From: Cupriavidus numazuensis
GTDB taxonomy: Bacteria > Pseudomonadota > Gammaproteobacteria > Burkholderiales > Burkholderiaceae
NCBI RefSeq assembly: GCF_905397435.1
Contig: NZ_CAJPVI010000002.1
Span: 62,001 to 126,000 of the forward strand
Direction of reading: 5' to 3'
DNA: 64,000 nt
The stretch's first letter is position 1, and each line of letters opens with the position of its first letter. Both the position numbers and the translations under genes were made by a program. Shown one piece after another: positions 17,849-27,190 of this stretch. The notes under the pieces were generated by a model. That model was given only the letters and a program-made list of their open reading frames with translations, was not told where the DNA came from and searched no databases.

Positions 17849-19547
17849 GGGCTGCCTCCGCTTGCTGACGGCGCGTTGCAATCACCGGGTTCTGGTAGAC
17901 CGCAGCCTTGAACGGTTCGATACCGGCACGCTCGACCACGTCGATGAATCGCTCGGCTTCGCTGTCGCGCATGGCGATGTAGCTGTTGATCAGTTGCTCG
18001 ACCACGTCGGGAATTTCATCGCGCGCGAACGATGGCCCGATGATGCGGCCGATCGCGGCTCCCGACGGTCCGCCCTGGCGTCCGCCGAGGGTGACCTGGT
18101 ACCACTCCTCGCCGGCCTTGTCGACGCCGAGAATGCCGATATGGCCGACGTGGTGGTGCCCGCAAGAATTGATGCAGCCCGAGATGTTCAGGTCGAGTTC
18201 ACCGATCTCGTAAAGGTAGTCGAGATCGTCGAAGCGCTGCTGGATGGCCTCGGCCAGCGGAATCGATACCGCATTGGCCAGCGAGCAGAAATCGCCGCCC
18301 GGGCAGGCGATGATGTTGGTCAGCAGCCCGATATTCGGCGTGGCCAGGTTCCACGTCTGCAGTTGCTGCCACAGTTCATGCAGGCGCGCGCGGCGCACGT
18401 CGGCGATGATCAGGTTCTGTTCGTGCGAGACGCGCAGCTCGCCGCAGCCGTACTGGTCCGCAAGGTCGGCTACGGCTTCCATCTGGTCGGCGGTGATATC
18501 GCCGGGCGGCGTGCCGGTCGCCTTCAGCGACACGGTGACGGCCGCGTAGCCCGGCACACGGTGCGCATGCACGTTGCTGCGCAGCCAGCGCGCGAAGCGC
18601 GGGTTGGCGGCGGCCAGCGCGGTGTTCGGATCGTCGTCGTGAGCGGCGGCAGCGTCGTAATCCGGCGTGGTGAAGCGCGTGGCGATGGCGCGCACAAAGT
18701 CCGCATCGACGGTATCGGGGCCGCCGCGGATGCGCTGCCAGTGTTCATCGACCTGCTGCGCGAAGACTTCCGGCGTGAGGTCCTTCACGAGGATCTTGAT
18801 GCGCGCCTTGTACTTGTTGTCGCGCCGGCCATGCAGGTTGTAGACGCGCAGAATTGCCTGCAGGTAGGTGAGCAGGTCGGACCAGTGCACGAATTCGCCG
18901 ATTTCCTTGCCGACCATCGGCGTGCGGCCCATGCCGCCCCCCACCCAGACGCGGAAGCCGGTTTCGCCGTCGCGTTCGACCGCCTGCAGCCCGATGTCGT
19001 GTACGCCCACCGCGGCGCGGTCGGTGCTGGCGCCACTGACAGCGATCTTGAACTTGCGCGGCAGGAACGCGAATTCGGGATGCAGCATCGACCACTGGCG
19101 GATGATCTCGCACCACACCAGCGGGTTCACGACTTCATCGGGCGCGATGCCGGCGAAGTGGTCCGTGGTGGTATTGCGGATGCAGTTGCCGCTGGTCTGG
19201 ATCGCATGCATCTGCACCGTGGCGAGTTCGGCCAGGATGGCGGGCGCATCTTCCAAACGCGGCCAGTTGAACTGCATGTTCTGGCGCGTGCTGAAGTGGC
19301 CGTAGCCGCGGTCCCAGCGCCGCGAGATTTCGGCAAGCTTGCGCAGCTGGCGCGAGACCAGCATGCCGTAGGGAATGGCCACGCGCAGCATCGGCGCATG
19401 GCGCTGGATGTACAGCCCGTTCTGCAGGCGCAGGACACGGAATTCGTCTTCCGTGAGCTTGCCGCTCAGGAAGCGTGCGGTCTGGTCGGAGAACTGGGTA
19501 ACGCGCTCGTCGACCAGTTGCTGGTCGGTGGAGTCATAGAGGTACAT
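17841..19547 (-). CDS. cysI: Assimilatory sulfite (or nitrite) reductase haemoprotein, CysI type
   Basis: 568 residues, close to the usual CysI length. Two sirohaem/Fe4S4 reductase repeats are present. The cluster cysteines lie in IIACPGGDFCSLAN and NISGCINSCGHHHVGHIG, and the substrate-channel motif is TSGNCIRNTTTDHFAG. The enzyme carries out six-electron reduction of sulfite to sulfide (or nitrite to ammonia) in the cytoplasm. The coupled DUF934 gene favours the sulfite role. No flavoprotein CysJ is adjacent, so electrons probably come from another reductase or ferredoxin. Confidence 0.85.
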   Translation of the reverse strand: MYLYDSTDQQLVDERVTQFSDQTARFLSGKLTEDEFRVLRLQNGLYIQRHAPMLRVAIPYGMLVSRQLRKLAEISRRWDRGYGHFSTRQNMQFNWPRLEDAPAILAELATVQMHAIQTSGNCIRNTTTDHFAGIAPDEVVNPLVWCEIIRQWSMLHPEFAFLPRKFKIAVSGASTDRAAVGVHDIGLQAVERDGETGFRVWVGGGMGRTPMVGKEIGEFVHWSDLLTYLQAILRVYNLHGRRDNKYKARIKILVKDLTPEVFAQQVDEHWQRIRGGPDTVDADFVRAIATRFTTPDYDAAAAHDDDPNTALAAANPRFARWLRSNVHAHRVPGYAAVTVSLKATGTPPGDITADQMEAVADLADQYGCGELRVSHEQNLIIADVRRARLHELWQQLQTWNLATPNIGLLTNIIACPGGDFCSLANAVSIPLAEAIQQRFDDLDYLYEIGELDLNISGCINSCGHHHVGHIGILGVDKAGEEWYQVTLGGRQGGPSGAAIGRIIGPSFARDEIPDVVEQLINSYIAMRDSEAERFIDVVERAGIEPFKAAVYQNPVIATRRQQAEAARV

Positions 19548-19678
19548 GGGGGCTGGTCTCGCATCGCTCTTGGGCCAGCCACGCCTGCTCGGCGTGGCAC
19601 AGACTCAAGGCTAGCGATGGCCCCGGCGCGCGGACAGCAGCAGTTGCGCGCGATTTCTGCCGTAGCAGTGCGGCGCGG

Positions 19679-20242
19679 TCAGCCCCAGTGGCGCACGCGC
19701 CCGGTATCAATGTGCACGAAGTCCTCGCGCGCGTAGAAGCCGACGCCGCCCACGCCCAGCGACATGGCCGCATCGCGCAGGTCGGTCAGCGCAACACCGG
19801 GCAGGCGGATGTCGATCGCCTTGCCGTCCATATGCAGGCTGTGTTTTGCCACGCCGCCGCCGCCCGTGCGCCGCAGGCGCGCGTTGGTGACGGGGCTGCG
19901 ATATCCCGAGATCACCTGAAACGGGGATTCGCTGCCGAGCGTGCGGCGCAGTTCGAATAGCAGCCCGAAAAGCTGCGGATCGATCACGCCGACCTGGCCG
20001 GAGTAGTGATCGCGCAGGAAATTGTTCAGCGTGGTCTGTGCCTGCGGCAGCACCTGGTCGCCAAGCGCAAACACCAGCGACAAGTGTTCGCCGGTATGCG
20101 TGTGGTCGAACGACAGACTGCGCGCGCCGGATACATTGGCCAGCGCCAGTTGCGGCGACAGCGCGGCCAGGCCGGCGCCGATCGCCAGGCCGCCGGTGTG
20201 TTGCAGGAAACGGCGGCGGGAGGGGGTGCGGGTGTGCTTCAT
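19679..20242 (-). CDS. DUF882/peptidase M15-type murein endopeptidase (YcbK/MepK-like)
   Basis: 187 residues. The N-terminus has a twin-arginine signal (SRRRFLQHTGG) followed by a hydrophobic stretch. The M15/DUF882 zinc residues are visible in SGYRSPVTNARLR, KHSLHMDGKAIDIR and FVHIDTGRVRHWG. E. coli MepK cleaves L,D-crosslinks in peptidoglycan. The gene overlaps the L,D-transpeptidase gene by 4 bases, the same pairing as ycbB-ycbK in enterobacteria, so the two probably make and break 3-3 crosslinks. Confidence 0.87.
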   Translation of the reverse strand: MKHTRTPSRRRFLQHTGGLAIGAGLAALSPQLALANVSGARSLSFDHTHTGEHLSLVFALGDQVLPQAQTTLNNFLRDHYSGQVGVIDPQLFGLLFELRRTLGSESPFQVISGYRSPVTNARLRRTGGGGVAKHSLHMDGKAIDIRLPGVALTDLRDAAMSLGVGGVGFYAREDFVHIDTGRVRHWG

Positions 20243-21903
20243 ATCGGGTTCTGCGTTGGCGCCGGGCGGCGAGAGGCATCCGGGGCATCTGGGGTGGCCG
20301 GTGCCGAGGCCGGCACGCTGGCGGGCCGGCGCGCGGTCTTCTCGCGCAGCGCCTGGTCCAGCAACTTGTCCTGACCGTAAATGTCAGGCAGGAAGTATAC
20401 CCGGCCATCGGCGCGGGCAATCGCGGTGCCATAGGCAAGCACCACCGGCAGCGGCTGCTGCAGCGCCACGGTATTGGACTGGCCCTTGGTCATCGCCTGG
20501 CGAATACGCTCCTCGGTCCAGCCGGGCATGTCCTGCAGCACGAACTTCGCCAGCGCCACGGGTTCCTCGACCCGGATGCAGCCGTGGCTGAAGTCGCGCC
20601 GGTCGCGCTTGAACAGTTGCGGCGTGGGCGTGTGGTGCAGGTAGATGTTCTGGTTGTTGGGGAAGACGAACTTGATGTCGCCGAGCGCGTTCATCGGGCC
20701 GGGGCGTTGGCGGATGCGCATGCGCCCGTTCAGCACGGCGTCCAGGTTGGCGTCGGACAGCGTGGTGACAGCCTTGCCATTGGAGACGAACTCGAAGCCC
20801 TGCCGCGTGAAATAGGCCGGATCACGCCGCAATTTCGGGATGGTCTCCGAGCGCGCGATCGACGGCGGCACGTTCCAGTACGGGCTGAACTCGATATAGC
20901 GCATGTCCTCCTTGAACAGCGGCGTACGCGTGTCGAGCGCCTTGCCGACGATGACTTTCATCTCGAGCTTGATATCGAGCTTGCCGCCGCTGTAGTCATA
21001 CGCGCGCAGCATGAACTCGGGGATGTTCACCACGATCATGCGCGGGCTGTCGGCGAGCGGGGTCCAGCGCAGGCGCTCCATGGTCAGCTCGATCTGCCGC
21101 ACGCGCGCGGTCGGCGTGGTATTGAGCTGCGCCAGCGTGCCGGCGCCGATCACGCCATCCGCTTCGAGCCCGTGGCGTGCCTGGAAGGCCTTGACGCCGT
21201 CCACGACCGCGCCGCTATAGCGCTTGGGCGTCGGCGCATCGGCGGCCATGTCGCCAAGCACCTGCAGGCGCCGCGCCAGGTCCGCAAGCCCGCTATACGT
21301 CTGGCCGCTCGCCAGCTTGCCGCCGGGCAGGGCCGGCAACGAGCGGTCCCAGCCCGGTTGCGCGGCCAGCGTCCGGTAGTGCGCGAGCGCATCGCGCAGC
21401 GTGCCATAGAGCGGGAATGACGGCGCGGCCTCGCGGATGGCTTCGGGCACCCGGTGGCCGGCCACGGCGGCGCGCAGGTAACTGTCGGGCTCGAACGCCG
21501 CCGATGGCGGCGCCGTGAAATTGGCGTGCACCTTGCGCGGATCGACCCGGCCGCTGTGCAGGTCAGACAGGTAGCGCCGCATGGCGTCGCTGAGCGAGTT
21601 GTCGAGCTTGTCGATGGCCTCGGGAGCAGGCTGCGGGCCGGTGGCGGCTTCCGCAAGCGCGCGTTTCAGGCCCTCGGCATCGTAGTCCTGCGGCACCAGG
21701 CCATCCGCCTGCGCACCGGCCAGTGCGGACACCGCCTGCTGGGCGTCGGGCGTGGGGCGTCCGCTGGCGAACCATAGCGGCTGCGCGGCGGCGCTTGCGG
21801 CGCAGGCAAGCAGCCAGGCAGCGAGCGTGCCGCCGATCCAGTGACGGGCATGGGAGGCGGGTGTGGCCGACAGGCGCGTATCAGGCGTGGTGGCGGGTGT
21901 CAT
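20239..21903 (-). CDS. L,D-transpeptidase (YcbB/LdtD type)
   Basis: 554 residues. A hydrophobic N-terminal segment (about 21-41) exports the protein. A scaffold domain carries a peptidoglycan-binding repeat (KAFQARHGLEADGVIGAGTL). The YkuD catalytic domain has the nucleophile in FSHGCIRVEEP (Cys near residue 441) and an upstream HHTPTPQLF segment. It forms 3-3 crosslinks between meso-diaminopimelate residues in the periplasm. The start lies within a few bases of its own promoter region; the gene leads a two-gene operon with the M15-type endopeptidase. Confidence 0.9.
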   Translation of the reverse strand: MTPATTPDTRLSATPASHARHWIGGTLAAWLLACAASAAAQPLWFASGRPTPDAQQAVSALAGAQADGLVPQDYDAEGLKRALAEAATGPQPAPEAIDKLDNSLSDAMRRYLSDLHSGRVDPRKVHANFTAPPSAAFEPDSYLRAAVAGHRVPEAIREAAPSFPLYGTLRDALAHYRTLAAQPGWDRSLPALPGGKLASGQTYSGLADLARRLQVLGDMAADAPTPKRYSGAVVDGVKAFQARHGLEADGVIGAGTLAQLNTTPTARVRQIELTMERLRWTPLADSPRMIVVNIPEFMLRAYDYSGGKLDIKLEMKVIVGKALDTRTPLFKEDMRYIEFSPYWNVPPSIARSETIPKLRRDPAYFTRQGFEFVSNGKAVTTLSDANLDAVLNGRMRIRQRPGPMNALGDIKFVFPNNQNIYLHHTPTPQLFKRDRRDFSHGCIRVEEPVALAKFVLQDMPGWTEERIRQAMTKGQSNTVALQQPLPVVLAYGTAIARADGRVYFLPDIYGQDKLLDQALREKTARRPASVPASAPATPDAPDASRRPAPTQNPI

Positions 21904-22055
21904 GGGGACGGGATTGGGGTGGCTTGCTGCCTATCCTAGCCGAATAATGCGTATCGCCAGTTGCGTGCGCGCAGCTAGATCGGCCCTGGCAAATATATTC
22001 AGGACGCATGCGAAACCGTTGAAGGCGGTTTGCACAAGACTTGCGCACACATGGA

Positions 22056-22083
22056 AACGCCCGCTGCGCGAACAGCGGGCGTT
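22056..22083 (-). terminator. Stem-loop after the small lipoprotein gene
   Basis: A perfect 11-base inverted repeat (AACGCCCGCTG and CAGCGGGCGTT) with a 6-base loop lies 46 bases after the stop of the 22129-22305 gene. On the minus strand it is followed by only TTT, so it is a probable but weak intrinsic terminator. Confidence 0.7.
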
Positions 22084-22128
22084 GAATGGGATGGGCGCTC
22101 GGTTCAGATTCAGGGCTATTGCCGAGTT

Positions 22129-22305
22129 CTACTTGCCGAGTTCGTGGCCGACCACGCCACCGACCACCGCGCCGCCCACGGTGCCAGCGGTGCTGCCGTG
22201 CGTCAGTTCGTGACCTGCTACGCCACCGGCCACTGCACCGGCCGCGGTACAGCCGGCGAGGCCCATGCCAGCGCTAACCAGCAGCGCAATTGCGATTTTC
22301 CACAT
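22129..22305 (-). CDS. Small glycine-zipper lipoprotein (58 aa)
   Basis: A 58-residue frame from the ATG at 22305, preceded by an AGGAGAC ribosome-binding site. The signal peptide ends in the lipobox LAGC. The mature part is a glycine-zipper hairpin of two similar units (AAGAVAGGVAGHEL and GTVGGAVVGGVVGHEL) like the 2TM glycine-zipper fold. Related proteins (SlyB/OsmB-like) sit in the outer membrane and are often stress induced. A stem-loop follows it, so it is probably transcribed alone. Confidence 0.8.
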   Translation of the reverse strand: MWKIAIALLVSAGMGLAGCTAAGAVAGGVAGHELTHGSTAGTVGGAVVGGVVGHELGK

Positions 22306-22445
22306 GGTCGTCTCCTGAGCCGCGCACGGATGCCGCCATCCGTGCTCATGCTTTCCAGCTTAGGCACAGGGGTACGCCGGGCCTTTCCGGCGCAGGCCGA
22401 TTGCCATGTAGGAATTGTCGGACGGCCAGGTGCCGTCCGGATCGC

Positions 22446-23321
22446 TCAGTTCTGCGAAAAGCGGCGCAGGCGCTTGATCAGCGACGAGGTGTCCGAGCGG
22501 CCGCAGCCCATCTGCTGCAGGTCGGCATAGAACTGGTCGACCGTCGCGGTGACCGGCAGGCTCGCGCCGTTGCGGCGCGCCTCGTCCAGGCACAGGCCCA
22601 GGTCCTTGCGCATCCAGTCCACGGCGAAGCCGAAGTCGAACTTGTTTTCGATCATGGTCGGGCCGCGGTTCTCGAGCTGCCAGGAACCGGCCGCGCCCTT
22701 GCTGATGACGTCGAGCACCAGCTTCATGTCCAGGCCGGCGCGTTCGCCGAACGCGATGGCTTCGGACAGGCCCTGGATCAGGCCGGCGATGCTGATCTGG
22801 TTGACCATCTTCGCGAGCTGCCCGGCGCCCGCTTCGCCAATGCGCGTCACGGCGCGCGCATACGCGGCGATCACCGGCTCGGCGCGCGTGTAGACGTCGG
22901 CATCGCCGCCGCACATGATGGTCAGGATGCCTTTCTCCGCGCCGACTTCGCCGCCGGACACGGGGCCGTCGATGAAATGCAGGCCGCGTTCGCGCGCCGC
23001 TGCGTAGAGTTCACGCGCCACGTTGGCGCTGGCGGTGGTGTGGTCGACGAAGATGCAGCCTGTGGGCGCGGCGAAGAACGCGCCATCCGGGCCGGTCAGC
23101 ACCGAGCGCAGGTCGTCGTCGTTACCCACGCACGAACAGACCACGTCGGCCTGCCTGACGGCCTGTGCCGGGGTGTCGGCCGCCTTGCCGCCAAACTTCT
23201 CGACCCAGGCCTGCGCCTTGGCCGCGGTGCGGTTGTAGACAACGACTTCATGGCCCTTGGCGGCCAGGTGGCCGGCCATGTGGAAGCCCATGACGCCAAG
23301 CCCGAGGAATGCGACACGCAT
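22446..23321 (-). CDS. Beta-hydroxyacid dehydrogenase (3-hydroxyisobutyrate/tartronate semialdehyde reductase family)
   Basis: 291 residues from the ATG at 23321, giving the expected N-terminal NAD(P) motif MRVAFLGLGVMGFHMAGHL. Family signatures follow: FIDGPVSGGEVGAEKG, then the catalytic lysine in GAGQLAKMVNQI and KDLGLCLDEA near the C-terminus. It oxidises or reduces short beta-hydroxyacids such as 3-hydroxyisobutyrate, glycerate or similar compounds. The gene stands alone, divergent from the protease gene, so the precise substrate is open. Confidence 0.85.
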   Translation of the reverse strand: MRVAFLGLGVMGFHMAGHLAAKGHEVVVYNRTAAKAQAWVEKFGGKAADTPAQAVRQADVVCSCVGNDDDLRSVLTGPDGAFFAAPTGCIFVDHTTASANVARELYAAARERGLHFIDGPVSGGEVGAEKGILTIMCGGDADVYTRAEPVIAAYARAVTRIGEAGAGQLAKMVNQISIAGLIQGLSEAIAFGERAGLDMKLVLDVISKGAAGSWQLENRGPTMIENKFDFGFAVDWMRKDLGLCLDEARRNGASLPVTATVDQFYADLQQMGCGRSDTSSLIKRLRRFSQN

Positions 23322-23571
23322 GCTGCGACTCCGTAACTGATTCGATGTTGTTGGATATTCGGTGGCGCGCGGCGGCTCTTGTAGCGGTACCTGTTGCGGT
23401 CGCCGCATTGGCGCGCTGCGCGGGGGAGGTCGTGGCCTCAGCCGCAGAGTATACGGCCTGCGGCCGGCATCGTGCGCCGTGCCTGAGCCTGTGCGAAACG
23501 ACAGTAACTGGTGAAGTCCGGCATGCCATCCTAAGCTGTGTGGACGTCACAGCGACACGAGGGGACCCCCA

Positions 23572-25575
23572 ATGAACCCGACGGAACGCCGTGCGGCGTA
23601 TCTGCTGATCTATGCCGGCTGCGCGCCAGAGCCGGACCATTTCACGAGCGACCTGCCGGTCAGCGCCGAAGTGTGGCTGATGTACGCGCAGGACAAGTCG
23701 TTCGGCGCGCCGCACGGGCTGCTGCTCACGCCCCACAACGCCGCTGGCGTGGCCGCGCTGCGCACCGCCGTGCTGCAGCGCCTGCCGGCACTGGCGGAGC
23801 CGGACGCGCCGGCAGGCCGGTTCCTGGCCGCCAACGAATCGCACCTTCTGGCAAATATCGATTTCTTCGAACTGCTGCGGCTGCTGCCGTTGACGCCCTG
23901 GTGGGACACCCAGGTGCGCCGCCCGGTCGGCGCCGCGGGCATGTCGGCGGCGGCGCGCAAGGCGCTGGCGCACAGCCTGGCCGGCGAAGCGTTTGCGCGC
24001 TGGCTTGGCGAAGCGGTGCTGGCGCATGTCGCCAGCGAAACGGCGGTGGCGCGGTTCAAGGACATCGGCCATACGGCGGCGCGCACGCGCTTTGGGGGGC
24101 TCGGTGGCGAATGCAGCGAGGCGCTCGGACGGCTCGTCAATGTTGCGGCGCTCTATGTCGGTATGACGCTGCTAGGTTTGTCGGATGACAGCTACCCGCC
24201 CGCGGTACTGCGCCAGCGTGTCATGCAGGACAGCCAGCAGGTGCTGCAGGCGCTGTGGCAATGCGTGGAGGGCGACTGCGGTGCAGGTGCCGGCGCCGGC
24301 ACGCCGCTTTGGCGCGTTTCGGTCAACCGCGACGTCGAGCATGCGGTGTTCGCGTCGCGCCGCACCGTCAAGGCTGATGCGGCGATTCGCGTGTTCGACA
24401 CGGGCGGGCAGGGCGTGCGCTGGGCCGTGATCGATTCGGGAATCGATGCACGCCATCCCGCGTTCGCGGACCTCGATCGTTTTCCGGGGCCATTGCCTTT
24501 GCGCGACGGCCTGATCGAACCGCGCCTGTCGCGCGTGGTGCGGACGCTGGATTTCACGCGGTTATCGGCGATCACGAGCGGACGCCTGCCGTCTTTGCCC
24601 AAGAGCAAGGGCGGCGCGGACGATGCGGAAGTCCGCAAGCGTATCGAAGCCGTGGCGCGCGACCTGGCCGCGGGCCGCATGATCGACTGGTCGGTGATCG
24701 AGCCACTGCTGGAGATCCCGCACGCGGACGCCGCGCAGTACGTGGCGCCCGTGGGCAGCCACGGTACGCACGTGGCCGGCATCATTGGTGCCAACTGGCT
24801 GTCGTCGATGTACCTTGATCGGCCCGAGCCGCTGCGCGTGCCAGATGAGCTGGCCGGGCCCGTCAACGTGACGGGCATCTGCCCGCGCGTCGAACTGCTG
24901 GACCTGCGCATCTTCGACGCACAGGGGCGGGGCGATGAATTCGGCATTCTCGGCGCGTTGCAGTACGTGCGCTGGCTGAACCAGAGCCGCGACGGGCAGT
25001 ACGTGCATGGCGTCAATCTGAGCCTGGCGCTGCACCACGACGTGCGCAACTACGCCTGCGGCAGCACGCCGGTATGCGTCGAATGCGACCGGCTTGTCGG
25101 CAATGGCGTGATCGTGGTCGCGGCGGCCGGCAACTACGGCTATGACGAAGCGTATGCCGCGGCCCACATGGGCGCGGGCTTCCGCGGCCAGACCATCACC
25201 GACCCGGGCAATGCGCAGTCGGTCATCACCGTGGGCGCCACGCACCGCACCGATCCGATGCGCTATGGCATCTCCTACTTCTCCAGCCATGGCCCGACTG
25301 GTGACGGCCGCATCAAGCCCGACCTGGTCGCGCCAGGGGAGAAGGTCACCTCGACCGTGCCGGGCGGCACGCTCGCGTCGATGGACGGCACCAGCATGGC
25401 GGCACCGCATGTGTCGGGCGTGGCGGCGCTGCTGCTGTCGCGCAATGGCGAACTGATGGGCCAGCCCGCGAAGGTCAAGGCGCTGCTGTGCGATACCGCG
25501 ACGGATCTCGGACGCGACCGCGAGTTCCAGGGCGCCGGGCTGGTCGATGCGTTGCGCGTGCTGCAGCGAGTCTGA
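23572..25575 (+). CDS. Subtilisin-family (S8) serine protease with a large N-terminal extension
   Basis: 667 residues. The catalytic triad is clear: Asp in VIDSGIDARHP (about 288), His in GSHGTHVAGIIGA (about 399) and Ser in DGTSMAAPHVSG (about 607), with the oxyanion Asn in VVAAAGNYGYD. No signal peptide or membrane helix is visible, so it is probably cytoplasmic or released by another route. Residues 1-270 match no domain I recognise, and a long insert separates the Asp and His motifs. A cysteine-rich stretch (YACGSTPVCVEC) may be structural. Neighbours give no functional hint. Confidence 0.87.
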   Translation: MNPTERRAAYLLIYAGCAPEPDHFTSDLPVSAEVWLMYAQDKSFGAPHGLLLTPHNAAGVAALRTAVLQRLPALAEPDAPAGRFLAANESHLLANIDFFELLRLLPLTPWWDTQVRRPVGAAGMSAAARKALAHSLAGEAFARWLGEAVLAHVASETAVARFKDIGHTAARTRFGGLGGECSEALGRLVNVAALYVGMTLLGLSDDSYPPAVLRQRVMQDSQQVLQALWQCVEGDCGAGAGAGTPLWRVSVNRDVEHAVFASRRTVKADAAIRVFDTGGQGVRWAVIDSGIDARHPAFADLDRFPGPLPLRDGLIEPRLSRVVRTLDFTRLSAITSGRLPSLPKSKGGADDAEVRKRIEAVARDLAAGRMIDWSVIEPLLEIPHADAAQYVAPVGSHGTHVAGIIGANWLSSMYLDRPEPLRVPDELAGPVNVTGICPRVELLDLRIFDAQGRGDEFGILGALQYVRWLNQSRDGQYVHGVNLSLALHHDVRNYACGSTPVCVECDRLVGNGVIVVAAAGNYGYDEAYAAAHMGAGFRGQTITDPGNAQSVITVGATHRTDPMRYGISYFSSHGPTGDGRIKPDLVAPGEKVTSTVPGGTLASMDGTSMAAPHVSGVAALLLSRNGELMGQPAKVKALLCDTATDLGRDREFQGAGLVDALRVLQRV

Positions 25576-25586
25576 GCGGGCAGGCG

Positions 25587-26675
25587 CTATCCCTGTCCCA
25601 GGATCGCCTTCCTGACCAGTTCCGACTGCCGGTTGCACTGCATCTTCGTCATCAGCATGGCGATCTGCTTGCGCACGGTATTGACCGATACGCCCGCCGA
25701 GGCGGCATAGGCTGCGGCCGTCTGGCCCGCCACAAGCGCGGCGAGCACGCGGGCCTCCGCCGGCGTGATGCGGAACACCGCGGCAAGGTGGTCCGGGTCC
25801 GGTTGCTTGTCTTCGCTGCCGCGGCGTTGCATGCGCATCAGCACGCAGCGTTCGCCGGCCACGCGCAGCGAGGGCCCGGCCACCACCATGTCGATGGTGA
25901 CCGTGACGCCGGTGCCGGCGGGAATCGTCATGCTTTGGCGGACGCCGGTCTGGCAAGTCATGGCCACGGACTGCAGCAGCATCGCGCGCATGCGCGGGTC
26001 GGCATGCCAGATGGTGCCATGGCGCTCGGCGAACATCGGTCCGGCGAAGATTTCCCGGGCCAGCGGCGAAACCCGCATCACGGCTCCGGTCGGGCCGACC
26101 AGGCAAATGGCCTCGTCGAACGAGGAGAATGCTTCTTCGAGGTTGGCAAGGTGGCTGTACACGGCATGCTGCCTGCGCGCGATCCCGTCGCGCAATGTGT
26201 GGAAGAAAGCTGCCGCGGGGCCGCGTTCGAGACGGTCGGACGCGCCCATGTCGACGGTGCCGCGCTGGAAGCTGATTGCGGCACGCAGGGTCGGCGCATC
26301 GGCAAGGATGTAGGCCTGGACCTGCGCCATGCGGTACTTCACCATGAAATCGGCGTAGTACTCGGTATTGCGAAACTGCGCGAGCGCGTACATGCGGCTG
26401 GTGTCCATCCACTGGCCTGCGGGCTGGCGCATGGCGTCGTGCGCGAAGCGGTCCAGCGTGTGGAAATGCTCGCGGTAGTCGCGTTCGCCGTCGGCGTCCA
26501 CGCCGACCTGCGACAGGTGGAGCAGGGCGCCGCTGCCGTCGAATATCAACAGCGAGCCGCTGTCCGCGCCGACCACGTCGCGCGCCGCGGTCAGGATGTC
26601 CGTCCACGGCGGCGCCGGATCTTCCAGGTGATGCGCCGCCTCGATGGCGCGGCGCAGCAAGGCTTGGTCGCTCAA
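25587..26675 (-). CDS. LuxR-family transcriptional regulator
   Basis: 362 residues from the TTG at 26675, chosen because AGGAAT lies 7 bases upstream; the open frame continues further without a good site. The first 250 residues resemble a GAF/PAS-like sensing region (VGADSGSLLIFDGSGALL, then AICLVGPTGAVMRVSPLARE). The C-terminus is a LuxR-type helix-turn-helix: FRITPAEARVLAALVAGQ and SVNTVRKQIAMLMTKMQ. Its effector and targets are unknown. It diverges from hipBA across a 267-base intergenic region. Confidence 0.82.
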   Translation of the reverse strand: MSDQALLRRAIEAAHHLEDPAPPWTDILTAARDVVGADSGSLLIFDGSGALLHLSQVGVDADGERDYREHFHTLDRFAHDAMRQPAGQWMDTSRMYALAQFRNTEYYADFMVKYRMAQVQAYILADAPTLRAAISFQRGTVDMGASDRLERGPAAAFFHTLRDGIARRQHAVYSHLANLEEAFSSFDEAICLVGPTGAVMRVSPLAREIFAGPMFAERHGTIWHADPRMRAMLLQSVAMTCQTGVRQSMTIPAGTGVTVTIDMVVAGPSLRVAGERCVLMRMQRRGSEDKQPDPDHLAAVFRITPAEARVLAALVAGQTAAAYAASAGVSVNTVRKQIAMLMTKMQCNRQSELVRKAILGQG

Positions 26676-26798
26676 CTCGGGATTCCTTTGACCGCTCCAG
26701 GCGCGTGCCTGGCTATTCCTGTCATGGTGGGCGAAATCTGGCCAATGCCAATGCCCCAAACGGGGGATGAGACGCCTTGGTGCAACACCGGCCGGAAA

Positions 26799-26820
26799 AA
26801 TATGCGCTATGAGGCATATT
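26799..26820. promoter_or_regulatory. Inverted repeat between luxR and hipBA
   Basis: AATATGC and GCATATT separated by 8 bases, lying immediately before the long hip operator palindrome. It could belong to either divergent gene. Confidence 0.4.
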
Positions 26821-26896
26821 AAATACCCATGACATCGCTATTTTTGGAATAACGATGTCATGGGTATTTGCGAAATACCTATGACATTGGTAAATT
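26821..26896 (+). promoter_or_regulatory. hipBA promoter and multi-site operator
   Basis: A perfect 17-base inverted repeat, AAATACCCATGACATCG at 26821-26837 and its complement at 26853-26869, is followed by an overlapping GGTATT-N5-AATACC palindrome at 26863-26879. A candidate -35 (TTGCGA, 26868-26873) and -10 (TAAATT, 26891-26896) are separated by 17 bases, so HipB binding to the palindrome would cover the -35. This fits the cooperative autorepression known for hipBA operons. Confidence 0.7.
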
Positions 26897-26942
26897 AGAT
26901 TTAGCAACCACATGGGTAAAAAGCGGGCGCAAGGTGAACCAC

Positions 26943-27188
26943 ATGAAACAAGTCCTTTCCACCCCCTTGCAGGTCAGCCAGGTGCTTCAGGGCGCCCGCA
27001 AGGCCGCAGGCCTGAACCAGAGCGAAACGGCGGCCAGGCTCAATATCAGCCAGAGTCGTATGTCCCACATGGAGCTGAACCCCGGCAGCATCAGCGTAGA
27101 CCAGTTGCTGGCCTTGATGGGGGTGCTCGGACTCGAACTGGTGGTGCAGGAAAAGCATGGCGGCGTGGATGCCGAGGCGGGGTGGTGA
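26943..27188 (+). CDS. hipB: HipB-like XRE-family antitoxin
   Basis: 81 residues from the ATG at 26943 (AAGGTG 6 bases upstream). It is one Cro/C1 helix-turn-helix: VLQGARKAAGLNQSETAARL, recognition segment NISQSRMSHMEL, and a C-terminal beta strand (LLALMGVLGLELVVQE) as in HipB. It should neutralise HipA and repress the operon through the palindromes upstream. The hipA start follows two bases after its stop. Confidence 0.88.
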   Translation: MKQVLSTPLQVSQVLQGARKAAGLNQSETAARLNISQSRMSHMELNPGSISVDQLLALMGVLGLELVVQEKHGGVDAEAGW

Positions 27189-27190
27189 CC

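Noticed and set aside
26912..27190. Extended N-terminus of HipA through the hipB gene
   Set aside because: It would be out of frame with hipB across its full length. The ATG at 27191 directly follows the hipB stop and gives the normal HipA start.
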